A DNA stretch of 22,207 nt from Chara braunii. Taxonomy: Eukaryota; Streptophyta; Charophyceae; Charales; Characeae. Below, in pieces: positions 8,146 to 17,761 of the stretch (positions within the stretch are counted from its first letter, which is position 1; the number at the start of each line of letters is the position of its first letter). The translations under genes were made by a program, and so were the position numbers. The notes below the pieces were generated by a model. The model searched no databases. It worked only from the letters and a program-made list of their open reading frames with translations, and was not told where the DNA came from. The stretch spans positions 190,325 to 212,531 of the forward strand of contig BFEA01000744.1 of NCBI GenBank assembly GCA_003427395.1. The letters run 5' to 3'.

Positions 8146-8557
8146 GGGTATGTTCGGGTTCTGGTCACCCGGTTGCCCGGTACCTCTCTGTGATTTGCTA
8201 TCCAAGCATGAGCCCCAACATCCCTTCCCATCAACTGGCTCTAGCGTTCACAGAGCAACTGACGATATTTTAACAACTGTTATAACAATTTGTGGGGCTT
8301 GCAAACTGCTGCAACAACACTTACTTGGCACATGCTTTCCTTGTGTGCATCGGACATCAACCCTTGCGAAGGGTTGGACCTGTCATGGGTGCTCATGTCA
8401 GCATGGGTAACACGTTTCACACCGTGGTTCCAACTCATGGTCGGATGGTCTCTCCATCCATTTTCTCCCATCGCCCCATGATGCCCTCATTTTGCCCCTA
8501 CTTGCTCATCTGCTAATGCAGTTTCTACCGGTGCAGTTGCCTCTGCTCTAGTTTCCC
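8146..8557. other. Non-coding stretch, no gene seen
   Basis: Short overlapping frames on both strands, none recognisable. Confidence 0.4.
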
Positions 8558-8600
8558 CAGTTTGTTGAGGGCTCAGCCTCCTGACGAGTCAGTGCAATCT
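8558..8600 (+). pseudogene. 5' half of a hammerhead ribozyme
   Basis: CAGTTTGTT, then the stem I hairpin GAGG-CTCAG-type loop-CCTC (8567-8580), then the core CTGACGA (8581-8587; position 7 is variable in hammerheads), then the stem II 5' strand GTCAG. The stem II 3' strand and the GAAA segment are missing: the sequence runs straight into the CTGCAGGTACC array. It cannot cleave by itself. Confidence 0.65.
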
Positions 8601-8890
8601 GCAGGTACCACTCTGGTTTTGCACCTGCAGGTACTATCTGCAGGTACCACAGCGGAAACCCTCGACAATCTGCAGGTACCACTCTGGTTTCGTACCTGCA
8701 GGTGCCATCTGCATGTACCACTCTGCAGAAACCCTCGACAATCTGCAGGTACCACGCTGGTTTCACACCTGCAGGTACCACTCAGCAGACCCCCCCGACA
8801 ATCTGCAGGTACCACTCTGCAGAAACCCTCGACAATCTGCAGGTACCATGCTGGTTTCACGCCTGAAGGTACCACTGCGCGGAGATGCTG
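8599..8890. repeat. CTGCAGGTACC composite tandem array
   Basis: CTGCAGGTACCA recurs many times, with ACCCTCGACAATCTGCAGG spaced 73, 60 and 34 bases apart. Several units contain CTGCAGGTAC and its inverse GTACCTGCAG about 12 bases apart, so each can form a hairpin or cruciform. Overlapping frames on both strands are by-products. Confidence 0.85.
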
Positions 8891-9220
8891 CAGACACTCC
8901 ACAACTTCGGTCCAGCGGTAATCAAACCTTGTTTCATTCTCTATGCCATTTGATTTGAGATTCAAGAGTTTGAGATTCAAGAGTCACCTGCGGAGCAGAG
9001 CGCATTACCCATTCTGGGCTTAGTCCCCATTCAGGGTGCGGTTCCCGCTCAGGATGCATCACAGGAGATCCGGGGATTGAAATGCCATTTGCGTCAGTTG
9101 CGAATTACCCCTCAGGGTGTAGGCCACCTGAGTGAGTGATCTGCAAATGGCCACGCAGTGCACAGCCCAGGTCTTTCCAGACTTGGAACATCATCTGGGT
9201 AACTTGCAAACTGTTGGCCA
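8891..9220. other. Non-coding stretch, no gene seen
   Basis: Contains a short repeat of GAGATTCAAGAGT near 8957. Otherwise nothing recognised. Confidence 0.4.
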
Positions 9221-9329
9221 CACCGGCTTCACGCGAATAGAACACCCCGTCATTATAGCCGTATTTCGGGCAACTTTTGGTCTAGATACAGTGATAATGA
9301 CCGGGCTTTCTATTCGGATGAAAGCGGCA
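9221..9329. mobile_element. Foldback MITE-like element, copy G
   Basis: A 105-bp element (9223-9327) with CA rather than TA on both sides. Left arm CCGGCTTCACGCGAATAGAA; reverse complement of right arm CCGCTTTCATCCGAATAGAA. The inner GTCATTATAGCCGTATTTCG matches copies A and F. Confidence 0.72.
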
Positions 9330-9570
9330 GTGTCCAGCAATCCAGCCTGCACACGACAATGAGGAACATGTCTGCCATCCAGTTTCCTCTCAAGTTCGTT
9401 GAGAACCTCCCCAATCTCTGTGGTCCGGCTGCCACTTATGCTTGGCTGTGTGTCTCTGTGCGCCCTCTTTATATGGTCGATTCTCCATGGTACGGCAGCC
9501 ACTTATGCTCGTCTGTGTGTCCTTGTCAAGTCCGACCTTTCTTGTAATTGCCCTTCTGCTTCATGTGTGA

Positions 9571-9966
9571 CTAAACGTTGCAAGGAGTGAGCGCGAACTT
9601 GAATTGTGCCGTGCTCGGCCTGGTGAATGGTTTCATCCTCTGCCCGACATCCTGCCTGCATTGCACATGGAGCTGACCATTGTCCTTGCCTCTGACCTCT
9701 GGGGTCTGTGGGACAACGACAACATTGTCCGATGTCGGCAATGCCTTTTCATGTTTTCTTGCATAAGCAAGCTGTCTGTACACTCTTGTGATGAGGCTCA
9801 CTTCTCTGCCCCTCTTCCGAAGCAGGGGAACGTGTCAACACCCTGCGACCTTCTCTTGGCTGCAGGCGTCACTGCCTCTACCAGAACGCCAGGGTTTCGA
9901 CAGCCATGCCTGCAGAGGGCTGCCCCTTGTTTCCTGACTGTGCACACTCTGCACGTACGGACCTGA
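9571..9966 (+). CDS. Unrecognised open frame with one C2H2-like zinc finger
   Basis: The frame is open from 9571 to the stop at 9964-9966. The segment from about 9731 encodes CRQCLFMFSCISKLSVHSC and then DEAH, which fits C-x2-C-x3-F-x5-L-x2-H-x5-H, the classical C2H2 finger pattern. I do not recognise the rest. There is no clear start codon; ttgcAAG before 9584 could be a splice acceptor. A shifted frame just downstream gives a CREC segment at about 9972, so a frameshifted zinc-binding tail is possible. Whether this is an exon, a decayed gene or a chance frame cannot be settled from sequence alone. Confidence 0.3.
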   Translation, partial: LNVARSERELELCRARPGEWFHPLPDILPALHMELTIVLASDLWGLWDNDNIVRCRQCLFMFSCISKLSVHSCDEAHFSAPLPKQGNVSTPCDLLLAAGVTASTRTPGFRQPCLQRAAPCFLTVHTLHVRT

Positions 9967-10087
9967 TGTGTCCATTTGTCGGGAGTGTTCGGTGAGAAAT
10001 GGTTAATGCCAGCTGTCGTGGCTCCTGAAGGACTCGTGGCTGTTGTGAATGTCTACTGTTTACGTTGCCTATGTCGTCAAGGATGGA

Positions 10088-10490
10088 CTCCTTAGTCTCG
10101 TCTTATTCTTCCCTATGCTCCCTATGTTTTATTCCACACTCTTTGTTTCCCTTTGTCCTCCTCCGCTTCGTCTTTCGTCTCTCTGTATTTCGTCTCCCTG
10201 TACTCTGCCTCTTTTCTTACAGAGGGCAATTGGGATCTTATGGCGCGTGGGAATGTAGGCAGCTTGAACAGACTCCTGAGTCTTGTCTTATTCTGCCCTA
10301 TGCTCTCGTTTTTTATGTCTTATTCCACACTCTTTGCTTTCCCTTTGTCTTCCTTTGCTTCATCTTTCGTCTCTCTGTACTCTGCCTCTTTTCTTACAGC
10401 GTGCAAGTGGGCTCTTATGGCGCACAGGGGTGTAGGCAGCTTGAACTCAACACCACCAACGTGGCGGGCCTTTTACCTGGGAGTCACAGT
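10088..10490 (+). repeat. Tandem duplication ~185 bp carrying the exon-like repeat (copies 3 and 4)
   Basis: Units start near 10088 (TCTCGTCTTATTCTTCCCTA) and 10277 (TCTTGTCTTATTCTGCCCTA). Each runs through a long pyrimidine-rich stretch to CTCTTTTCTTACAG, a strong splice-acceptor shape. Then comes the family segment (GGCAATTGGGATCTTATGG, and GTGCAAGTGGGCTCTTATGG). Peptides QLGSYGAWECRQLE and QVGSYGAQGCRQLE correspond. This looks like an intron end plus exon start that was duplicated. No product recognised. Confidence 0.6.
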
Positions 10491-11042
10491 AAAGGGAGAG
10501 CACAAAGAAGAATAAAAAAAAGCTGTGTAAGAAACCAAAAGAAAGAAAGAAATGAAAGCGCTATGCAGAAAAAGGCGAAAAGACCAGTTTCAGTGTGCCT
10601 CCTGCTGTCGTCCCTTTTCTTCGTACGTTTTGCAAAGCGTGCTCTTGTAGTCGATAACTATGTGGTCGTATAGTTTGCATCCCACATGCCTCAGGTGTGC
10701 TGTTGTTGCGGACGGGTGTGTTTAACACTTCCCTCTCAACCACACGATGTGGGGAACTCCGCAGCCGAAACATAATGAAAAATCAAAGAAAAATGGAGAA
10801 CAAAAAACGAAGAAAGAGGAGGAGGAAATAGAACATGTTGTCTCCCTTGCTGCTCTGCTTGCCTTCTGTCCTTTCTGCTTTCACATGTTCGTCTCTTGAT
10901 TGTGGTTGTGGTTCATCACTGTGTATATATATGGCGGATAGTACGTTAGCATACACACTGCTTTAATATGTGCAGAATAAGGCTACACTGGGATATCCTC
11001 GTCCTGAATGCTTGCTTTCACTGTGTGGCATTGTCAATTCAG
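10491..11042. other. Upstream flank / intron of the ACBP-Kelch gene
   Basis: Contains another weak relative of the exon-like repeat (CTCAACCACACGATGTGG near 10737). The end, CATTGTCAATTCAG, is the acceptor of the first visible exon. I looked for the upstream ACBP exon (the region around YALYQQ) and could not find it. Confidence 0.5.
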
Positions 11043-11113
11043 GCAACGGTAGGGCCCTGTAATACGTCTAAGCCCTGGGGGTGGAACATTGCGGAGACTG
11101 CCAAATGGACCAG
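11043..11113 (+). CDS. ACBP-Kelch exon a: ACBP domain ligand-site segment
   Basis: Encodes ATVGPCNTSKPWGWN, then ending in AKWT and the first two bases (AG) of a Ser codon. ATVGPCNT-KP and the KW pair are hallmarks of the ACBP fold, in the loop and third helix that contact acyl-CoA. Acceptor TTCAG at 11038-11042, donor GTGAGT at 11114. It starts at phase 0 and ends at phase 2. Confidence 0.9.
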
Positions 11114-11949
11114 GTGAGTGGGTCAAGACCTTTTTCTACTGTAATGATCGAATGCCAGTGTGACCAACTGTTGTTTTGTGCTCTGAGAAGCTCTCTCACT
11201 CCGTCTGTTTCTTGGTTCTGCAACACATCGATGCCTGGGCATGTTCTATCTGGCGACTCTTGTAAATCTAATGTTTGCGCTTTGTCAATAGGCGAGTGGA
11301 GCGAGGGGAGATGCATGGGGAGTGAAAAAACACACACACAGGTCAAAAATAGCAAATGGAAGCTGAGGTGGTTGAGTTGCTCGAATAGGGCTCCGCAATG
11401 AATTATACCTTTCTCGGCCTTTTGGCTAAGATCAAGTGTAGTATCTGTTCTGATCAGTTTAATATCTGATCCGTGGTCCATCGGGCCACAAAAAAAAAAA
11501 AAAAAGTGAATGATGTGGGGTGAAATGATATCTCAGTGTTGGTAAGTGCCTTATTATATGAATTCCTTTGGTGCAGTTGGCTGTGGTCCATTTATTGTCC
11601 AAATGTCTCTGGCAACTGGCTGACCAGGTGTTACAGCATTGCCCTGAGCACGACAGCGCTGTTCTGCTTATGGAGGTCTTGCACAATCGCTGTAGTTTCC
11701 TGTCCTGTGGTTTGTTCCACACCGGATGTTTCTTTTGGAAACCATGCACCTGCTGCTGTAAAACAAGAGTGTGGTAAAGGTAATGGGACTGACACGGAAC
11801 TTCTCTCACCTGGAGCTTATGCCTCCTGTGAAATTGATCTGTTAGAATGGTACAATTGTGCATTGCCAAGCACAGGAAGACAAGCCCACAAGCCACGATG
11901 AACAGTGACTTGCCTGAGGTGGGTGAATGTGTGGCATTCTTGCAAGGGG

Positions 11950-11998
<49 letters not shown>

Positions 11999-14900
11999 CA
12001 TCCTGCATGGATTTTGGTGTGGGTGTGGCAAGGAATGGAACTTACAGTCATGCAGCTGCTTGGGAGCAGGGAGGTATTGCCACGTCCAGCTTGCTCGAGG
12101 GCTGTATGCATGTGTCCCCGAGGCCACCCCAAATGCACCATTGGTCAGGGTGGAAAATTCGGTGCAATTGACTGCGGATGGTCTCATGGGTGATATGGCA
12201 ACCTCCTTGCCTTCCTGTACTGCAAGAAGTATGGTCCAGATCCAGTCTTGATCACTGACTGAAAGTAGCAAGAACTTGCCTTGGCTGTATAGGCTTTGAT
12301 CACTGACTGAAAGTAGCAAGAACTTGCCTTGGCTGTATAGGCTTGTGGACATGAACAGTTGTGATGTCCAGTTGAGTATATATCATGGCTGAATAGTGAT
12401 TCTACAATGTCGTTGGTATTTAAGGGTGCTGTGGGATGTAGTTCCCTCTAGCACCTAGTTTTGGTATCTCATTGTCCATGTCTGAGACTCTCTTGTTTTG
12501 GCTCTTGGGGCCTAGCTTCCTTTGCTTCTTGCTTATGTTGTTTCCATCTTGGGGAACTAGTTTCCTTCACTTCTTGTCTGAATGTCTTTGTGGTGTTGGT
12601 TGTTGTCTGAAATTATCCGACTGATGGATAAGTAGGTTCTATGTTTGGCTGCTCGTGATGGGGCATGTGTTTATGCCACTTTGTGGTTTGGTTGTTTCCT
12701 TGGCAGCTGGAAGCAGTTAGGGAATATGGCTCCTGTGGAGGCAATGAGGCTGTTCGTGAGAACTCTCGAGGTAATCCTGGCTACCAATAAATTTCTATGC
12801 CCTTTTTTTTTTTCATTCATTCTCGAGTTGCTTCAACCCCTTCGCTTCTTGTGCTTGTGCATTGATGCCCAACATGTGTTCCCTACAACAATTGATAAGG
12901 CCCGGAATCAACGTGGTTTTGCAGCGAGTGATTGTTTTTTTGAGTTTTGTAGTCTTCGTTTTATTTGTCATGTTGACATCCCTGTGATGGATGCGGATTC
13001 GCCTTTCAGTGATTTTCCTTCCGTGAGGTTCTTGGGTTTCGAGTCTTTGACATTTTAGTTCTGGTTTGGGTGCCTTGTGACAGGAGGAGGACCCAAGTTG
13101 GTGGAGCAGGTTTTCCAAGGCTGAAGAGGGCAAATCTGTAAGTAGGCATTTGCCTTGATAATACCATGCATACGTGTGAGGGCAGTACCTTCCTCAGTTG
13201 TCAGATGTGATGCTGTAGCTGGTCATTTAAAAGACCCAAAGATAGGTTTGCCATAAAAGAAAACCGTCGATAAAAAGATTCCTCGTTGCAAACAAGTTGT
13301 GGCAAATCTATCTGTTTGCAAGCGAGATTGTGGAGGAGACGGGGGTGGCGAGGAGGAAACCAGCTGTCTGCACCCAAGCACTGAAAGAGATGAGAGGGGG
13401 CTTGATTGGGCAAGAGTTGGAAACAAACAACACGAGTGTTGGGGAGACTATCATGTTCTTCTTTGCACTGGGACTGCAGTTGAAGAAGCCTTAGCGAGGA
13501 AAAGTACAGTAGGGGGAACTCAGCTGTTGAAACTGCTGCAGTGGGGCCTGCAGCAGATGAAACTGCTGCAGTGAAAACTGCCGCAATGGAAACTGAGGCG
13601 GTGGGAACTGCAGCAGTTGGAGCCGCAGATGCAGAAACTGCAGCAGCAGCAGATAAGCAAGCAGGGCCAGGATGAGAACTCCGTTAGGGGGCAAATAAAA
13701 AAGTGGATGATAGAGGGACCACCACAGCATGCGTTGGAACCAGAGAGAGAGTGAGAGAGATGTGTTATGTGTGTAGGACTTCGCTGTCCCACCCCCGGTA
13801 TGAATCAGTATTGAAGATGCATGTGCCGAAGCGGAAAGCATGCCCAAATGCAAAACGTAAATGAGCTGGTAGCCTGGTGCGGAATTGGCATGGATATTAG
13901 GAAGCTGTGCCGGGACAACGAAACGCTGTTTCTGTAATGTACTTCACTTACAAATTATTGCAGCACTGAGAACTCTCATTTGGCCAGAAACTTACATGGG
14001 GGGCGCTACTGCTCTGCAACATGGGGAGATGGATGAGTGGGTGCTGAATCTCTTCATGCTTATCGATCCATCCGTTGAACCGTCTCCAGTTATCTGCCCA
14101 TGCATCCACAGGGGAAATCTTGCCCTTTGTTGAAAACTAATGTGCGTCAACCCTACTGCTCTATTTTAGAAAATACCACAGAATATAAGAAAAATAAGTT
14201 TTTGTGCCTTTCTGTTCTTGTTGGCTTCCATGCTGCCTTTCTTCTATTAATTCTTTCCATGTTTGCTCTGTGAATGTGCAATCTGAAACCACCAACCCGA
14301 ACGCTCTCGAGAAACTGGTATTGCTCATGGATTCGAGCTCTTTGGGGAGCTCGTGAATTGTTGTAACTATGCTTCCTCTTTTAGACAGAGGGTGAGTCCA
14401 TCTGTCGCTGTCAGGGGCAGGCAGAACTCCCCGCACAAGAGGGTTAATCAGTGTAAAACAGGTTGCAGGCTTCGCTGTTGTTGTGGCGATTCCACGGTAG
14501 TTGTATGACCAACCCCTCCACTACCCAAGGCCAACAACATTCCACAAAAGCTTTTCGAAAGCCAGACAATTGTCTTAAGAGTGCATATGGAAAAGATGTT
14601 GTGCTCTTGTGGATTGGGATCACAGGTGCAGTGTTAGTTTACTCGAGTGAAAGAACTGAACTTTTTGCGCTTTGTTGTCCCTCCACAGGATGAGCTCGGG
14701 CTTCAAGATGCCTCCTCGGAAGCTGAGGGCACTCCAGTGACATCATCACCGCTGAAGCAGCTGAAGGCAGAAGCCAAGGCTCAGCCGTCTCCAGAGGATG
14801 GGGGGGTACCATCAAGTGAAGCAGTGGCAAATGGTTTGGGAGCGTCACCGACACCTCTTGTTATGGAGCAGCCTCCACCGCCACCCCCATCAGATGTTCC

Positions 14901-17698
14901 TTCTTCCAATGGTTCCACGCCGAAGGCAAAAGATGATCCATTTGTGGCTGAGGGTCTGGAAGCTATAGAAGTATACAATCAATGGATAAGCCCAAGTATA
15001 AATGGACGGCGGCCAACACCTCGTTATCAGGTGAGTGAAAAGGACGCTAGTGAGGTTACCTGGTTTGTATGTTGTTGCTTCATCGAGTCTGCGTTTTCAC
15101 AGCATGTTCACATACGTTTTCGTGCAGTTTTCACAGGTTTTTGCTGAGTTTTCACAGTCCTCAGGTTAGTGCAGATAACGGACTGTGAAAACGCTGGCAG
15201 AGGTCTGACATTTTCAATTGCATTAACAAAATGCGTGATTACGTCATTGACAAGTTCTCATTAGCTAGACACCCCCCTCCAACTCCCATTTGTTCAGTGG
15301 TGAGTGTAAAAATTTGACAAATTCCAAACAATTTTAAAATCCATGTCGCCTATGCGAAACTTGATTGGCAGCGAATCAGGATTGATAGGGCAGTTCAAAC
15401 CGAACTTGTACTGGAGGTTCACACCAGCATAGTTGATGCAAAAACAAAGAGGAAAAATGTTGTCTATGTGGGCACCTGGCTTCCATGAGCACCAGTCAAG
15501 GCAACTTCGTTCCGAGTTCGCGGTCTCGAACAACCAACACGATCTAGATTCCAATCTAATACTCGATTGGTTGGACCGGATGGTGTTCGCATCTCATCCA
15601 ATGGACACATGAAAGACTGCAGCCTGACACAAGAGTGACGAGGAAAATAACCAAGTATTGAGCCATAACGTTCTGGCGATGGTGATGCACCGAGATTGTC
15701 TCCTTTCAGGTGCTGAGGAAAGCGCTGCTCCTTCCGGTCCGAGTCCAGAAGAGCCTACTGGGTCCGAGTCCAGAAGAGCCTTCTGGGTCCGAGTCCAGAA
15801 GAGCCTACTGGGTCCGAGTCCAGAAGAGCCTGCAAGTCTAGATCCTGCGTGTCACACAAATTGTTGCTTTGTTCTTCTTTGTAGTACCGCTTTTTGTCAA
15901 TTTACATGATACATTGGATTGTGGTCGTAACGAATATGATAAGGCTTTATCTCTGAGGTAGCTCTGGCCTGTGGCATGATTGCAGCATGCAGCCGCTGTG
16001 CTGGGACGGAAGATGTATGTTATTGGCGGCAATTTGGGTGGACGGTACTTGAGTGATATCCAGGTATACAACCTCCTACCAAGCACATTCATATACCCAT
16101 CTGCATTGATTGTATTCGGTACTTTTCTACGGGGCTTTCGGGGACGGTATTTATGGCAATAACCATGCCATGTCCTGCTGAAGTGCCCCCGTGTCTGTAG
16201 AGGGATGCAGCTGGCAAAATTCCTGCGTAGGTGGTACTGTTCATTGTGTGTTTTGGGGTTTGTCTTTTGTTGCCCATTTTGAATTTCAGTGCTGCTACAT
16301 GCCTCATGCCTGTGCATGCGATGCCCTGCTGAAGTGCATGTATCTTTGGAGGCGGCCTGCAGCCGGCAGAAGTCCTCCGTAGGTGGTACTGTTCAGTCTG
16401 TGTTTTGGCATTTGTCTTTTGTTGCCCATTTTGAATTTCAGTGCTGCTGCATGCCTCATGCCGGCGCGTACGATGCCCTGCTGAAGTAGCATGTCTCTGT
16501 GGAGGCGGCCTGCAGCCGGCAGAAGTCCTCCTTAGGTGGTACTGTTCAGTCTGTGTTTTGGCATTTGTCTTTGTCGCTCAATTTTGGTTTCAGTGCTGCT
16601 ACATGCCTGTAGGTTTGGTTGGAAAGTATGGCATGGTGTTCAACTCGAATGCCATTGTGAGAGTACTAACGGAGTTTGATGGTTTCTTGCACGAGAAGTC
16701 GTCGGTTCTCCACTGATGTGTTTGGTTGAGCTGCTAGTTGATGAGAATGAGATTGTCAAATGCAGGGTGCTGAACAGATTCGTGCACGGATAGTGTTGAG
16801 ACCTGGGTTTTTCTTTTATTCTGTTTAAGTTACAGTGGCCTGAGCTCTGATAAACTCTGTGTAATGATCAGGGCAGCCCCAGAGGTTAGGAGGCCCGTCG
16901 TGGAAGGTGGGTGGAATAGATTGTGTGGTAGGTCCATTGTCTGTGCTTGGTTCCCTCGGGCTGCGGTGCTGAGTTGCCTTGGGATGGTAGGTTGCTTGCT
17001 GATATATGTGTGAGCAGGGTAGCTATTGTGAGGAAAAAAGAGTATGAAATTGAGAAAATACAGCTGCTCCCCAGATGAGGAGAAAAAAAAACAGACTATC
17101 AAAAAAAAAAGCGAATTCAATTTATTCAAATTATGAATTTGTAAAAGCATTTATGTTGTGTAAAACGATAGAACAGGCAGCTTTTGGCCGAGGGTCACCT
17201 CCAATTTCCTTCATATTTTCAGAATACAAAAATAGAGAAAGAATTCGAAGAAGTCAAGGTGCTGCCCCTTTAAACCCGTCTAAGCCCATTGATAACCACT
17301 TCCTCTACTTTCCTCTTCTTCTTCTTCCTTTTTATTCTTCTCTTTAGCCGTCTCTTTTTTCCTTGCTGTGTTCTTCTCTTCTTCTTTCTCCATTATCTGC
17401 TTCCCTCCGCCACCTCCTGTCATTTGCATCGCTCTGCCCTCCACCATCTTCTTCCTTGTCTTCTTCCACCCCCTTCTCCCCACCATCTCCCCTCCATTCC
17501 CCAGGTTCATCCCCAACCCACTCGACTTCCAAGTTGTCAAAAAGAAAGAAGGACGGATTGTGCATGTTCTCGAGAGGTCCGTCAGAAAAAAAAAAAAAAA
17601 CAATATTCACGGGCACTTCCGGGCGGATTGACTTGGCGGATCAGGGATTAAAAAAAAGTGAAAATTCTCGGGCACTTCCTCGCGGATTGGCTGGAGCC

Positions 17699-17761
<63 letters not shown>

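Larger units (their letters stand above)
11114..12706. other. Intron between exons a and b
   Basis: Holds the truncated U2 pseudogene (11405-11505), a (TG)n run (11954-11997) and an exact 48-bp tandem duplication (12250-12345). The 297-codon minus-strand frame (11459-12352) crosses all of these and is not a gene. The + frame at 11568-11777 has protein-like composition but no recognised domain. Confidence 0.75.

Noticed and set aside
10065-10673. 202-codon + frame
   Set aside because: It covers a 185-bp tandem duplication of pyrimidine-rich sequence with splice-acceptor shapes. The Phe/Leu/Ser-rich peptide reflects composition rather than a membrane protein.
11459-12352. Longest open frame in the window, 297 codons on the minus strand
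   Set aside because: It runs through the U2 pseudogene, its A-tail, a TG microsatellite (Thr-His string) and an exact 48-bp duplication, and lies in an intron of the ACBP gene on the other strand. No domain is recognisable.
15294-15554. 86-codon minus-strand frame inside an ACBP intron
   Set aside because: Composition is plausible for protein, but there is no recognised domain, splice context or neighbouring exon. Too weak to annotate as a gene.
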